Shown one piece after another: positions 24,238 to 37,150 of a stretch of 64,000 nucleotides of DNA. The notes under the pieces are model-generated. The model had not been told where the DNA came from. It saw nothing but the letters and a program-made list of their open reading frames with translations, and made no database searches. The stretch comes from Sorghum bicolor. Lineage: Eukaryota > Streptophyta > Magnoliopsida > Poales > Poaceae. Position 1 is the first letter of the stretch, and every line of letters begins with the position of its first letter. The translations under genes were made by a program, and so were the position numbers. Location: NCBI RefSeq assembly GCF_000003195.3, contig NC_012871.2:49158345-49222344 (forward strand), given 5' to 3'.

Positions 24238-25439
24238 TTATGCATCGACCCATATGGTAGGGTAATATTTCTTTAAGTATTTTCCATTCAATGCTCTGGG
24301 AAATTCAACCCCTTCGAGTGTTTCCAAAATATAAGCATTACCAGGAGCAGACCGATTTATCCGATAAGGACCTTCCCAATTAGGAGACCACTTCCCAAAT
24401 TTCGAACTTTTAGTCCCAATCGGTAAAATTAGTTTCCACACCAAATCTCCATCAGCGAACTCCTTAGTCTTTACCTTTTTATCATACCACCTAGCAACTC
24501 TCTTTTTATTTTCTTCTATACTTATTGAAGCCCTCAGCCGATGTCCTGCTAAATCATCTAACTCGTCTTTCATCAAAGTAGCATAGTCATCGGCAGCCAG
24601 CTGATCTTGAAAAGATAGTCGCCTAGATCCGGTCTTAATTTCCCATGGTAGCACTGCATCATGTCCATACACCAACTGATAAGGTGAAACTTTAGTCGAC
24701 CCATGACATGCCATCCGATATGACCACAAAGCTTCACTCAACAATGTATGCCACCTCCTAGGATTTTTTCAATCTTTCGTTTGATGAGTTTAGTAATTCA
24801 TTTGTTAGATGCTTCGGCCTGCCCATTGGCTTGAGCATAATAAGGAGAAGAATTCAACACTTTAATTCCCATACCGATTGCAAATTCATCAAACTCTCCC
24901 GATGTAAACATAGTACCCTGATCGGTAGTAATCGTTTGAGGAATACCAAATCGGTAAATAATATGCTCTCTCACAAAATCAATCATATTGGCCGATGTAA
25001 CTTTCTTCCAAGGAATAGCTTCAACCCACTTAGTGAAATAATCAGTGGCAACTAAGATGAACTTATGCCCTTTGCTTGATGGTGGGTAAATCTGGCCGAT
25101 TAGATGAATAGCCCATCCTCGGAACGGCCAAGGTTTAATAATGGGATTCATGGCCGATGCGGGTGCCCTTTGAATATTGCCAAATTTCTGACATCATTGA
25201 CATCCTTTGAAATACTTAAAACAATCCTCAAGTATGGTCGGCCAATAATACCCATTTCTCCTGATCATCCATTTCAACTTAAAAGCCGACTGATGTGCTC
25301 CACACACTCCTTCATGGATTTCTCCCATCAAACTTTTAGCTTCATCATCACCTAAGCACTTGAGAAGAACCCCATCTATTGTTCGATAATATAGCTCATC
25401 CTCGAGAAGCACATACTTGGTAGCTTGAAACTGGATACG
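24238..25439 (-). pseudogene. Tat integrase
   Basis: Inserts the element cDNA into host DNA. The HHCC zinc-binding module is at about 25340-25180 (HEGVCGAHQSAF, then C-x2-C with a stop just inside it). The catalytic core has D in ATDYFTKW, D in TTDQGTMF and E in QAEASNK, with exactly 35 residues between the last two. The C-terminal part includes LVWKLILP and WEGPYRI, as usual for Ty3 integrases, and lacks a chromodomain. In-frame stops near 25190 and 24795 and a frame change between 24798 and 24744 disable it. It is the last gag-pol domain, ending 157 bases from the convergent gene. Confidence 0.9.
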
Positions 25440-25973
25440 CCTCTCAACCTTCTTAGATGGATCCCTTAAATAATCAATAATCTCCTTTCTCCAATCATCG
25501 GCACTTATTGCCGATAACGCATTCAATATGGGTTGATATCCCGAGGCATGCTCAGCCAACCGATTGGCCTCCTCATTATGTAACCGAGGAACATGCTCTA
25601 ATCGGAAATCCTTGAATTCCTTTAATAGTTGCATACTCTTTTCATAATAGGCTATCAGGACCTCGCTTCGGCATTCATAAATTCCAGCCAGTTGATTTAT
25701 GACAAGCATAGAATCTCCAAAGATTTCAATAGCATTAGCCTGAACTTCTTTTAATAATTCCAACCCTTTGATCAAAGCTTGATATTCAGCTTGATTATTT
25801 GTTGACGTGGCAACAATCGGCAAAGAGAACTCATACTTCCTTCCCTGAGGGGAGATTAGTACTATGCTGATTCCTGCCCCCCTGTCACACGTGGATCCAT
25901 CAAAGAAGAGCGTCCAAGGAACAATTTCCAAAGTACCCGTCATACCACAATGTTGAGTTACAAAATCGTCCAT
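25440..25973 (-). CDS. Tat second RNase H (archaeal-like)
   Basis: This extra RNase H domain is the Tat-lineage hallmark. Visible motifs are LFFDGSTCDRGAG (first Asp), NNQAEYQALIKGLELL (Glu), IFGDSMLVINQL (Asp) and HVPRLHNEEANRLAEHAS. The frame is open through the domain and on into the integrase zinc module. It probably removes RNA from the RNA-DNA hybrid, or replaces the activity of the first RNase H. Confidence 0.9.
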
Positions 25974-25976
25974 AAT

Positions 25977-26324
25977 CTACCCTTTAACTGCCTTAGCCGA
26001 TTCGTAACGTAGATCAAACTCCGACAGTGCCAAAATCCATTTACTGATTCTACCACTCATAATCGGCATAGATAACATGTATCGGACTACATCGTCTTTG
26101 CATATAACAGTGCATTCGGCCGATAGCAAATAGTGCCTTAACTTGATACAAGAAAAGTATAAGCATAAACACAATTTTTGAATGGCCGAATACCTGGTCT
26201 CAGCATCAATCAATCTTCTACTTAAATAGTAAATCACATGCTCTTTCCCTTCAAATTCTTGAATCAAAGCTGAACCGATGACCATCCCATCGGTAGATAA
26301 ATATAATTTGAAAGGCTTTCCTTG
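25977..26324 (-). pseudogene. Tat first RNase H (Ty3 type)
   Basis: Contains VIYYLSRRLIDAETRYSAIQ and LCLCLYFSCIKLRHYLL, typical of the RNase H that follows reverse transcriptase in Ty3/gypsy. The frame opens after a TAG that separates it from the reverse transcriptase and closes with a stop just before the second RNase H. Both stops are probably decay rather than programmed. Confidence 0.88.
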
Positions 26325-27320
26325 CTAAGGTGGAATCAGAACTAGAGGATTTGTTAAATAATTCTTGATTTCATCCAAGGCTAACTGTTGCTCTTTTCCC
26401 CATACAAACTCTTGATCGGCTTTCAATTTAAGCAAAGGACTGAAAGCACGAATTTTACCAGATAAATTAGATATAAACCGCCTGATAAAATTTACCTTGC
26501 CGATCAAAGACTGGAGTTCAGTTTTGTTGGTAGGAGCAACTATCTTGTTGATAGCATCAATAGATCTCCTACTAATTTCAATTCCTCTCTGATGCACCAT
26601 GAAACCAAGAAATTGCCCTGCCAATACACCAAATGCACACTTATTAGGATTCATCTTTAAACCATGTTTCCTTGTGCATTCCAACACCTTTCGCAAATCA
26701 GCAAGATGCTTTGTGAAATCCCCAGATTTAACCACCACATCATCAATGTAAATTTCTACCAGCTTGCCGATGAACTCATGAAAGATAAAATTCATAGCCC
26801 TTTGATAGGTAGCACCAGCATTTTTCAAGCCAAAGGTCATGACTATCCATTCAAACAACCCAACATAACCAGGACATCTAAATGCGGTCTTTGGAATATC
26901 TTCTTCAGCCATGAATATCTGATTATATCCTGCATTGCCGTCCATGAAGCTTATGATCCGATGTCTAACCGCAGCATCGACTAGCAAATCGACATCCGGC
27001 ATTGGGTAGCCATCCATCGGCGTAGCCTTGTTAAGATTTATAAAATCAATGCAGACTCGAAGCTTCCCATTTTTCTTGTAAACTGGGACAACATTGGAAA
27101 TCCACTCGGCATACCGACACTGCCGAATAAATTTAGCTTCAATAAGTTTAGTTATTTCGGCCTTAATATCAGGAAGAATATTAGGATTACATCGACGGGC
27201 TGGCTCCTGATGTGGCCGAAATCCGGACTTGATAGGTAACCGATGTTCAACAATCGATCGGTCTAAACCAGGCATCTTAGTATAATCCCAAGCAAAGCAA
27301 TCTTTATATTCCTTTAACAA
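26325..27320 (-). pseudogene. Tat reverse transcriptase
   Basis: Copies element RNA into DNA in the cytoplasmic particle. Motifs in order: RVCIDFINLNKATPMDGYP, FMDGNAGYNQIFMAEEDIP, FGLKNAGATYQRAMN, the catalytic YIDDVVVK, and LGFMVHQRGIEI, then the thumb/connection. The 331-codon open frame is long and intact but is cut from the upstream protease region and from RNase H by stops. Confidence 0.93.
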
Positions 27321-27440
27321 ATCGGTTAACTGTTGCTTACACTCAGAATCTAACTTAGCACTAATAAAAGTAGGTCTAGGCTTATCACCATTACCCTATA
27401 TCTACTTCTACTAAATCTTTGGCCGATGTAAACCCCTGGC

Positions 27441-28463
27441 CTAATTTTCCATCATCGGTGAACCTATCCATTGAAACTCCTCATCAGAACCGACTGCTTG
27501 GATCGGTGGAATTTCATAATCGGCAACTTTGAGGAAATTCTTCTCCCAAATCTCTCCTGAGATGCACCTGGTCCTTTCATAAGTATCTGCTTCTGCCGAT
27601 GCGATGACATAAGAAGAAACTCCTGGGACAATCTCAATCTTGTCACCTACCCACTGAACCAAGCATTGGTGCATTGTTGATGGGATGCAACAACTGGCAT
27701 GGATCCAATCTCTCCCTAGTAGCAAATTATAAGCACCCTTTCCACTGATCATGAAGAAAGTTGTCGGCAAGGTTTTGCTGTCGATGGTCAACTCGACGCA
27801 TACTGCCCACTTAACCGGAGACACATTTCCTTCAAAGTCCTTTAGCATCATATCGGTCTTGGTCAAATCTTGATCTCCTTTCCCAAGTTTCTGATAGACT
27901 ACATATGGCATAATATTAATAGCAGCCCCAGCATCAACTAATATCCTGGTCATCGGCTGCCCGTCAACCCTTCCTTTGACGAATAGAGCTTTAAGATGCT
28001 GCCTTTCATTGTCGGCAGGCTTTTCAAAGATAGCCGTCATCGTATCCAGAGCCAACTGAGCTATCTGGTCAGAAAAATCCATCTCCTCATCATCACTGGA
28101 CGGCACAAGGAACTCCATCGACAACATAAATACCATGTTAACATCTGACGATGGCCCTTTTCCTTTAAGATCCAGCTGCTGCTGATCTCCAGATTTGCCA
28201 GAATTCTCTCCTCTAATCAAATCTTCTCGTCTTTCACGCTGCAACCTTCTTTTCTGCGTTCTAGTCAACCCCTCTGGACACCATTGCGGCTGTCTTACTG
28301 ATGGACGACGATTTTCCCTTGACTCCACTCGATAACTATTAGCATCCCTACAAAATATGAACTCATTGGGAACTCGTGCATCTGCCATTTCTTCAAGTTC
28401 TTCTTGGCTCATGGGAAAGTACCCGACACGGTCACCAAGTCTGTCATGCACACTGAGCCTGCC
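27441..28463 (-). pseudogene. Tat aspartic protease region of pol
   Basis: Retropepsin-like domain that would cut the Gag-Pol polyprotein. The active-site motif is LVDAGAAINIMP (Asp-Ala-Gly in place of Asp-Thr/Ser-Gly), and the flap side ends with LLLGRDWIH. Upstream is a charged linker from Gag (RREDLIRGENSGKSGD). The frame is open for 336 codons but its N-terminal end is cut at 28463 by the solo LTR, beyond which Gag continues at 32384. Confidence 0.88.
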
Positions 28464-31400
28464 TGTAACACCCTAGGTGTTAAGCATGCACTTAGTCTCA
28501 CCAAAGCCATGCATAAGCATTCCATCAAGCATAAGCATCATGAGCATGACACTCTTTTCAAATTATGATTTGATGTGCTTCACTTCATGAGTTTAAATAT
28601 GTTAAAAATATGATACTTGTTTCTAAAATAGTGAAATATTCAAATTAGGTTGCTTTAGGTGTAAGAAGAATTAAGAACATTTTTGTGCAATTTTTGGAGC
28701 TATGGAAATTGAGAAATGGAATTTATACAAAAATATCCAAAAAGAATTTATTTAAAACCTAGAACTGAGTTTTAACTTGTAATTCAAATTCTGTTTGGAA
28801 TTTGGTCTTACTTGTTAAAGCAAAGTGGTAGAGTTTTTGTTTTGGAACAACTTTGTTTTTGGGAGCAAGAGGTGAAAATGATTTTAAATTGGTCCAAATG
28901 AATTTAGAAAGAATTTGGAGAAAAGAAATTTAAAAAAAAAGGAAAAGGGGGCAGGCGCTGCTGGGCCGACCCGCCTCCCTTCTGGCCCAGCTGGGCAGCG
29001 CGGCCCGCTCCCCCTCCCCTCTCTCCCGCGCGCGCGGCGCCCGCCTTGCTCCACCCGGCGCCGGCCACGTGGCGGCCGTACGCCGGCGTTGGACGCGCCG
29101 CGGCCGGCCTCCAACCCCCCTGGTCGGGACGCCGGCGCTGGCTCCCAGACCATTTCGCCCGTTCTGTCCCCCGCGCCCTCCTTCTCCTTCCTCCTCCGCT
29201 CGAACCGCGCCGCAGCAGCCGCTCCTCCGCGCGCCATTGCCGGAGAGAGCTCCGCCGCTCGTCGCCGGCCACACCAGAGCATCAAGCTCGACGCCGAGAG
29301 CACCAGGGCACTCGCCGTCGCTAGGGTAAGCTCGTGCGAACGTTCTACCGAGGTGAGAGTCCGTCGAGCGCCGTGAATCGCTCGCCGGAGTTACCCCGAG
29401 CTCGCCGGAGTACTCCGCCGCGGCGGATCTAGCGTTTCCCTGCGTCTTTTCGCTCGTTCTCTGTTGCGCTAGGTCGGTAGGAAGGTGAGGAAGCTCAGAG
29501 AGGCGTTTGCGCACGCTCTACCGCGCCGGAGCAGCCTGGCCACGGCGAGCAGCGCCGCCGTGCCGCCATGCATGCTCGCCGGAGGTGTTCCGGCCGTCCT
29601 CTGGTCGATCCAAGGGTACCGCTGGGTGCGTCTTGCTGCAGGGAGCACGTTGGTGCTCACCCCGTGGCCGGAGACCTCACCGCCGGCGAGATCCGCTCGT
29701 CGGAGGTGAGCCCCCACTAGGTCTCGCTGACTGGTGGGGTCGGGGACCCACTGTCAGTCGCAGGGGTACCCCGGTCGGTGTAGATCTGGGTGAGCGTAGC
29801 GTTTTTCGTCGGTTTTCTTGAAAAAGTGTTTTCCAGAAATTGATTTAAAGTTTGTAAAATCTATATCTTGAGTTCTACAGCTCCAAATTGAATGAAATAA
29901 ATTTTGGTGTGCTCTATATTTCCAGATCTACAGTTTGATGTAATTGCATGTCATGTTGGAGCAACTTTTCTGTGTGAATATATTTTATCCATGATTTTGT
30001 TAAACTTGGAAAATGCATAGTAAATGAAATATGGCTCAGAAAAATGTGAAACTTGTTTTGCTGGCTCTGCATGTGTGTTTACTCACTGAGAAAATATTGT
30101 TACATATTATTTGGTGTATAAATGAATTTATGGCAATTTAAATGCTTGCATGGCAGTGCTTTATGATTTTTAATAATTAAATGGGTCATGCAATCAATCT
30201 AGAAAATTTTGTGGGTATTTCTTATGATATTAGATAAATTGTAAAAATATGAAATCTGTTGTTTGACACTTATATCACAGTAGGGTGATTATACTTGCCT
30301 TATCCATTAATCTTGTGATTTTTGTGGCTCAAAATAAGTAACCAAAAATTATGAAAAATTTACAGTAGACTTTATGATTAGCTAGTAGTCTCCTGTAATT
30401 TTTCTGGAATTTATTGATGAACAGAATTGCATGTGATTTTTAATGGGCTTAGAAATGAATAAAGAAAATTATGAATGGTTGTGTATGTGGGTTGAATGGA
30501 CTAAGTTGGGTTTGGTGTATCTTTGAAGCATCATGTAGGTTGCTGATTTCATTTGAAAAATAATTATAGAAGAGATTGTAATAAATGTTTGATTCAATTG
30601 TTTATTCTTGGATGATGTTGACTACCTTGTAATAAGCATGACCAAGTGCATTACCTATGCATCATAACATGACTCCTTTGGTACTCCCTCATGTAAGCAT
30701 CCACTCGGGCATCTCGCACTCCCCTCATGAGCATGTATGCATCATACAGGCTCGCAGGAGAACGAGGTGGGAACCAAGGAACCCGAGGAGCTTCAGGAGC
30801 AGGAACCTCCGGAAGCACAGGAACCCGGAGAGGATTTGCAGGAGTGTCCGGATCACCGACCCAGCACGTTTGAGAAAGGCAAGCCCCGGAGCATTCTAAG
30901 TCTCCCTATTCTCGCTAACTTATATAAAGTGTTATACCTGTTCTACTGTATTGCATATTAAGTGATAGGAGTTGCCTGATACCGTTGCTGCATATGTACT
31001 CCTTGTTATCCCTACTCGTTCATCTACCTTGTCCTATGTAGACAGGCGCGGAGTCTATGCTTAGCTTGCTTAGTCCGGTAGAAGTCGGGTGATGTCCTGT
31101 CACCTGCGAGATATAGGTGGATACCTGCTTGTTTAAGCAGTGGTTGCTTGGGGAAAGAAATAACCAAGTGTGGAATGTAATTGGAGACCGGGCAGGGTCT
31201 TATGGTGGGTTGACCATGGTGCCCCTGCCTGTGTCGATTAAGGACCGATCGTTGACGGCCCTCTTGTCATGTTGAACGCATGCCCCACACTTAGCTGGAA
31301 GGATAAGTCGTTCCGACCGCGAAGCCTGAACACTATCCGGGCCGGGAATCGAGCCGCCATGCGCTGTATTGGTGGTGGCTGAGGAGAACGACGAGGGCGC

Positions 31401-32383
31401 GGCGCGCAACCTTGGTATACCTTGGATACCTCGGTCGCCGGAACGGTCCTCGGGTACTGGCGGTGCCTGCCGAACCCGCGAATTGGTCCTGGATAGTGTA
31501 ATACGGTGATCTGTAGCTCACTTGATCAGTGAGTGTGGTTTGTGTGGGGAATACCTCGCCAGCTGGTTAGAAATCGATTCGAATCGCCATCGCTCCTGGA
31601 TAGTGAGCACTTGACATGAGCTTCGTCCTCGTAGTAAGGACTATGGAACACTTGGGTTATAATAAAACGGGTTTATGACTGCTGTGATGAGGTACTATCA
31701 TAGTCTCATACTTGCTTGTAATAGCACAGGAGCAAACCTAGGTAATAGATAATGGTACTTTCAACTTGAGCAGATTTAAAGAAGAAAAGATCTATGTAGG
31801 TTGGGTAATAAAACCTTGCGGTCCTTGCAAAATGGTTGTCAGCTACCCCACTAAATAGCCTTCATGATCCTTGATGGGTCTTTATTTTAAGTTTATGACG
31901 GGTAAGTCTAGCTGAGTACCTTCTTGTACTCAGGGTTCTATTCCCATGTTGTTTTGCAGATGGTCAAATGTACTATGGTTATTGCATCCTCTGTCTGTAC
32001 CCAGCTATGGGTGATGACTAGACCAAGGGCGATGGTCACTCCGTCTCTTCTTTTGCTTTTGTGGGAATGACCGAACTATGGCACTGTATCAGACTTATCG
32101 TGTGTGTTGTAATTTCAAACTATGAAGCTTCCGCTACTTGAAGAACTTGGTTTGTAATAACTTTAAGCACTCCGACGTATTTTATGAATGTTGTAACCTG
32201 AATGTGCTTGTGGATGGCGACCGCTAAACTTATTACGATCTTGGCTGTATATGTGATGTGTGGTTTGAAGTCCTTCGAGATTTCACGGACTACCGGGATT
32301 ATATGGGCTTAAGCGTGATAGTTCGACTATGCAAATGGTCACTATTAGGCTTAATCTCTTATAATTTGGTCGGTTCTGTTACA
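28464..32383 (+). mobile_element. Solo LTR of a Del/Tekay-like element, 3.9 kb
   Basis: Starts TGTAACACC and ends CTGTTACA, typical of long chromovirus LTRs, with no gag or pol inside. It has a very GC-rich block (28945-29720), a TATA-like TATATAAA at 30921-30928 and a tail with landmarks shared by the LTR relic outside the Tat element. The flanking five-base duplication is poor (CTGCC against GCGCC). It sits between the Tat gag zinc knuckle and protease. A solo LTR left by LTR-LTR recombination is the simplest reading. Open frames in the GC-rich block are chance. Confidence 0.78.
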
Positions 32384-34211
32384 GCGCCCCCCAGTCGATC
32401 ATGAACCGAAGCTCTCCCCTAATCGGCCCATTAAATCACCGATCATTGTTTTGATACTGCTGATGAGGTCTATCATACCGATCATAACCATTGCACTCAG
32501 GGCAGTCTCTAACAGTGGGCAATTTGATGTTCTATTCCCAACAGTGGATAAAGAACGGGCAATTCCAACGATCTTTATGCCGATTCCACTCCTGCCGGCG
32601 TCTTTCTTCTTCCCAACGATAATCCTCCTGTTGGCGCTGATACCGATCTTCACGTTGTTGCCAGGTTTCCCGGTGCCTTCTATGAGTAATTACAATACCT
32701 GATCGGGGAAGCCATCCTGAGCTGGTTCCTTCCTGAATCAGACCTTTGCCTTTAGCATCATCGGTAGTAATCTGATGTTGAGGATCCACCGATGCACTTT
32801 TTTCAGCTGCCTCTGATGTTAAAACCTTGGTCTTTCCCTTAGCATCCAACATATTTGTTGGGAACGGATGCTGGTCGATCTTCATTGGCTTCTAAACTTT
32901 GGAATTATCAAACTTAATTCTCCCAGATTCTATAGCCGATTGCAGCTGTTGCCTGAAAACCTTGCACTCATTTGTGCTGTGAGATGTTGCATTGTGCCAC
33001 TTGCAGTACTTCATCTTCTTTAATTCTTTAGCCGATGGAATCACATGATTGGGTGATAACTTGATTTGCCCTTCCTAAAGTAGAAAGTCAAATATCCTAT
33101 CGGCCTTGGTGATGTCAAATGCAAATTTCTCTGACTCTTTATGCCCAAAAGGGCAAGACATCGGCTTCTTATTTTTTACCCACTGTGCCAAGCTGATGAC
33201 CGGTTCCTCATCAGAGTCTGAGCTTGCTGCCTCATCGACAAATGACACCTTTTTATTCCATGCTCTCTTAGGCTCAAAGGGTTTGATATCTTGGTCAGAA
33301 ATCCTATGCACCAAGTGACTTAGGCTCTCGAACTCTTGAGAAGCATACTTGTCTCTGATATGTGGCAACAATCCCTAGAAAGCCAAATCGGCTAGCTGCC
33401 GATCATCCAGAACTAGACTATAGCACTTATTCTTAACCTCTCGCAACCTCTGCACAAAGCTTTCAACCGATTCATCATTGCGTTGCTTCAACCTGACTAA
33501 ATCGGTAATCTTCTACTCATGAACTCCAGAAAAGAAGTATTTATGGAATTGTTTCTCTAGATCAGCCCAAGTGATTACTGAGTTGGGAGGTAACGAAATA
33601 AACCAAGTAAAAACTGATCCAGACAAAGATGATGAGAACAAGCGAACCCTTAACTCATCTCTGTTAGTAGCTTCTCCACAATGGATGATAAACCTATTAA
33701 CATGTTCCATAGTCGATGTATCATCTTGTCCAGAAAACTTAGTGAAATCTGGTACGTTGTACCGATTTGGAAGTGGAATTAAGTCATATGCAGGAGGATA
33801 CGGTGTCTGATAAGAGTAAGTGTTGACTTTGGGTTTTATCCCAAATTGGTCTCTCATCACTTCAGTTATCTTATCGGCCCAATAAGCATCGACATCTTGT
33901 CGACGAGGCGGCTGTGGATCTGGCACCTGCTGATAAGCTTCTACGTGTCTCTGAGGTGCACGATCTGCATGCAACATTGGATTAACCATCTGACCACCAA
34001 TTTGCTGACCAAGATTCATCGGCTGGTTGACCAACCCTTGATTCTGAAACCCAGGTTGGATTTGTCCTTGTTGAAACCCTACAGCCTGAAGATTCTGCTG
34101 AGGCATCTGTGGAAAGACAAACTACCCAGTCCATCCACTGTTAGCATTCATCGGCATAGGCCCTGCCGATGACTGGTAATTGGGCATCATCATTGAATTG
34201 ACATACTCTGG
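32384..34211 (-). pseudogene. Tat gag, C-terminal two thirds
   Basis: Continues gag across the family-A insertion: the sequences on either side join in frame (..MTQP / EYVNSM..). The Gag core is at about 33800-33520 (ELRVRLFSSSLSGSVFTWF, then LEKQFHKYFFSG). A zinc-knuckle-like C-x2-H-x4-H-x4-C (CKWHNATSHSTNEC) lies near 33000, followed by a charged arginine/glutamate-rich tail (32700-32560). Stops at about 34122, 33510, 33374, 33073 and 32893 break the frame, so no full Gag can be made. Confidence 0.85.
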
Positions 34212-34633
34212 TGTTGACGGTCCTTAATGCTCACATTTAACCGTCAACTAATCATAGAAAAGGATCCAAATGCAACCAACACCTAGACTTAGGGTTTTAT
34301 CTGATAGAATTCCATGAGTTTTGGTGTTTGTCTATTTCTGCAGGGGGTTATCACGAAATACGGAAGAAAGGCACACACGTCGGGTTTACATAGAGATATT
34401 AACGTGCCGCGCAATTTTCTACCATCTAGAAGGCTCCAGAAGCCACGGGAAGGAAGCGGAGGCCGAACGGGGCCAGGCACTGGGCGACCGCCCAGTTGAC
34501 CTGGGCGCCCGCCCCCTCCTAGAGTCCAAACAGGACTCTCTTTCAGGATCAATCTCCACCGACCTAAAGGATCAAGGATAACTGTCCAATCAATGTCGGT
34601 TTGATCCAACGGCCCATATTCATTTGAAGGGAC

Positions 34634-34640
34634 TATAAAA
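34634..34640 (+). promoter_or_regulatory. TATA box of the A1 5' LTR
   Basis: TATAAAA in the context GAAGGGACTATAAAAC. The same context recurs in every LTR of families A and B here: 38158, 44678, 48216, 54191 and 62757. Confidence 0.8.
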
Positions 34641-34727
34641 CAAGACCCCTGGCCCCTGGAGATCATACCTCTTCTACAGAATCAAAGCTAGGGTTTCAAT
34701 TCTTCATCCAAGTAGAGAGGATCCCTC

Positions 34728-34832
34728 TAGTTCTTGTAGTTCTACCTCTAGTTCATCTAGATCTAGTTCTAATTCATCTAGTTCTAGTTCTAGTTCTAGT
34801 TCCTCTAGTTCTAGTTCTAGTTAGTTCTAGTT
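34728..34832 (+). repeat. (CTAGTT)n leader repeat
   Basis: Imperfect tandem TCTAGT/CTAGTT words about 100 bp downstream of the TATA box, so inside the RNA leader. Also present at 48310-48390 and 62850-62950 with different copy number. Confidence 0.85.
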
Positions 34833-35502
34833 GTAATCTAGAAAATAGGGAGAGAGAAGAGGAGAGCGGAGGAGGAGCCGGATCTGTCGGATCTTCCTCA
34901 ACATTATACTTTTGCAGCAACTGGTTCGTTCTTCACCGTTCTCTAGGTTCTTCAATTCATAATTCCTAAGTTCTCTAATTACTTTTATTTATATTCAAGT
35001 TATTTATTGGACTCCCGCTTGCATCAAGTGCTCCAATCTTTGAAACATTAGAGTAGTAATTAATAGATTAGACGTGGTGTTTAGTCTTGCAATTACCTGG
35101 AATTGCACCCAATCCTGCGAATTGTTGTGGTAGCCATAGGGTAGTGACAACCCTAACGGTCGACGTATTCCACCTCGTTCGGATCGGTGTTTGTAGGACC
35201 ATAGTCAGACCTTCCTAGCCCCCTTCTCATCTCTTTCTGTGGTTAGTGTTCTGATGTCCCGAAATAGATAATCTTGAAGTAATTCTTGATTCTTATATCA
35301 ACTAGAGAACTCTTAGGAAACTTCCTCTCTTCCCACCAAAAATAATTATATAGTTATCCTTGGGCGATCTTGAATCTTAATTAGTACACTCACGTTCCCT
35401 GTGGAAAATCGATACTCTGGAATACTCCCGGGTGAAAGCTACATCGGTATCCGTGCGCTTGCGGATTTTTCTGTTTGCGTTTAAAATACCCAACAAGCTT
35501 TC

Positions 35503-35520
35503 TGGCGCCGTTGCCGGGGA
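35503..35520 (+). other. A1 primer-binding site, tRNA-Asp
   Basis: TGGCGCCGTTGCCGGGGA starts eight bases after the LTR. It is complementary over 18 bases to the 3' end (with CCA) of plant tRNA-Asp(GUC). The same site is used at 39399, 55405 and 63622. Confidence 0.85.
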
Positions 35521-35613
35521 ACGGTAGCTGTGCTAGTTTCGAACCAAGTCGTCCATGTATCCGTTTTCTTTTCCTTTTTTACCACACTGACCTTATCATT
35601 TTCTCCATACCAC

Positions 35614-35829
35614 ATGGATTTCACTCTAAGCATTAATGAGCATGGAATTTATTTCATAGCCACTTCATTTACTCCATGCTCATATGCAACATCTTCCCAA
35701 TCCATTGGTTTTTCCAACATCACCACATTCGAGATCTCCAACCCCCTCATCCTTTCTATTTATAAAAACTTTAAAAGGGCGGTTGTCGATGCATATGTCT
35801 ATATTAAATATTACAGATCTCGTTGAGTT
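35614..35829 (+). CDS. Small leader ORF of family A
   Basis: 71 codons from an ATG at 35614 (MDFTLSINEHGIYFIATSF...). The product is near-identical in copy A2 (63733-63948), differing only in the last few residues. It has no family I recognise and is not in family B. It may be a chance frame kept by recent common origin. Confidence 0.35.
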
Positions 35830-37150
35830 GATCTGATATAGGTCAGCGTTGGAGGGGAAACCACTTCGCTGACATAAATTGATGGTTTCCCAAGGACAAG
35901 CTTAGTGTCCTAAAATAAGCACTGATCAGATCGTAACATGAGCTTTTAATTATTTACAACATTACCTTGTGTATTGAGCATATAAGGATAATTGTAAAAA
36001 AATTCATTCGGGTATTCTTGTCACTAACCTTTCTAGGATTGAAGCAAGAAGATCGGATGAATGACAAGCACAATGTATGTCCAACCAATCATCATACAAC
36101 ATTGAATTAAATTCATCCAAACTTGAATTTTGCAAAATTCAAGCTTGGGGGAGTACTTTACATAAAAAATCCTTTGCCATGTTGCTATGTTGGTTGTCCC
36201 TACCTTTGAGACATGCTCAATTTGTTAAATACTAATCACACTACTTCATCTCCACTTGAGTAGATCTCTATAAATGCTCTCAGGCTACCTTTATTTGCTT
36301 TAGTATATGTCTAGGTTTGGAGTAGTTTCATTGATCTCTTAATTAAGCATGGTGCTTAGTTTAGGGCTGATGATCTTACTTCCAAGGGAGTTTAAATTAA
36401 GAATGATGCTTAGGTTAAAATACCCTCCTAAATGAAATTAGACATGGTGTCTAGGTTGATTTTTGAGCCGATAGTATGCTATAGTAGATATTGGATATAT
36501 TGTTGGACTAATCCCTGCAGGAAAACTTTCAATATCGACCTGGGAAGTCCTCAGATAAACTCACATTGGAGACAAAGAGAGAGACACATGAAGTTTAACA
36601 ATTTACACAAGGAAGGCATAGCTCACAAGAGGTGATCCATGGAGGGTGCCACAAACACGATGCACAACTGCTAAGAAAGGAAAGCTTCCACAAGGTGATA
36701 CTGTACCATCACTCTTCAAGTAAGGTAACATTTTAAGGTACTTGACTATCACTTTTATAAGCTTCTCCTTGGTTCTGGCGTCCACATGAATAAAAGAGTC
36801 AAACATGTATGATTTACAACTCTAGATTAACCAACCCAGTCGATTCAACATGTTTAGTCCTTCCACCTTTGTGATCCCACACTCCTAATCTTATGAGCTA
36901 AAATGTTGCACACTCAATCTTTGGAAGATATATATATATAACACTCATGATCTTATTATCCATCAACTTTGTTTTGCTCACTATGCTTGAGGTTAGAGAA
37001 GAACAAATACACTTTTGGTTCTGTTGGTGTTTTCCACCAACAGAGCCCATGCACTTGATCTCTGCCTTGTCTCTATGAGCAGGTACACTTCGAGCAAAAT
37101 ATGAAGGAGTTTTACAACTCCCAGACTCCACCAAGTGAAGAATCTAGATC
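35830..37150 (+). other. A1 internal noncoding region
   Basis: AT-rich, with no domain seen. Contains a 9-bp-stem hairpin at 37021-37043 (CTGTTGGTG/CACCAACAG) and a short (AT)n near 36931. Confidence 0.5.

Larger units (their letters stand above)
34212..35495 (+). repeat. A1 5' LTR
   Basis: 1284 bp. U3 has GGGCGCCCGCCC-type repeats (34480-34520) and the TATA box at 34634-34640. The transcribed part includes an imperfect (CTAGTT)n tract (34728-34832). Ends AATACCCAACA. Confidence 0.92.

Noticed and set aside
28884..29821. Several long overlapping frames on both strands, arginine/alanine-rich
   Set aside because: They arise from the GC-rich block of the solo LTR. All six frames are open for similar lengths and no domain is seen.
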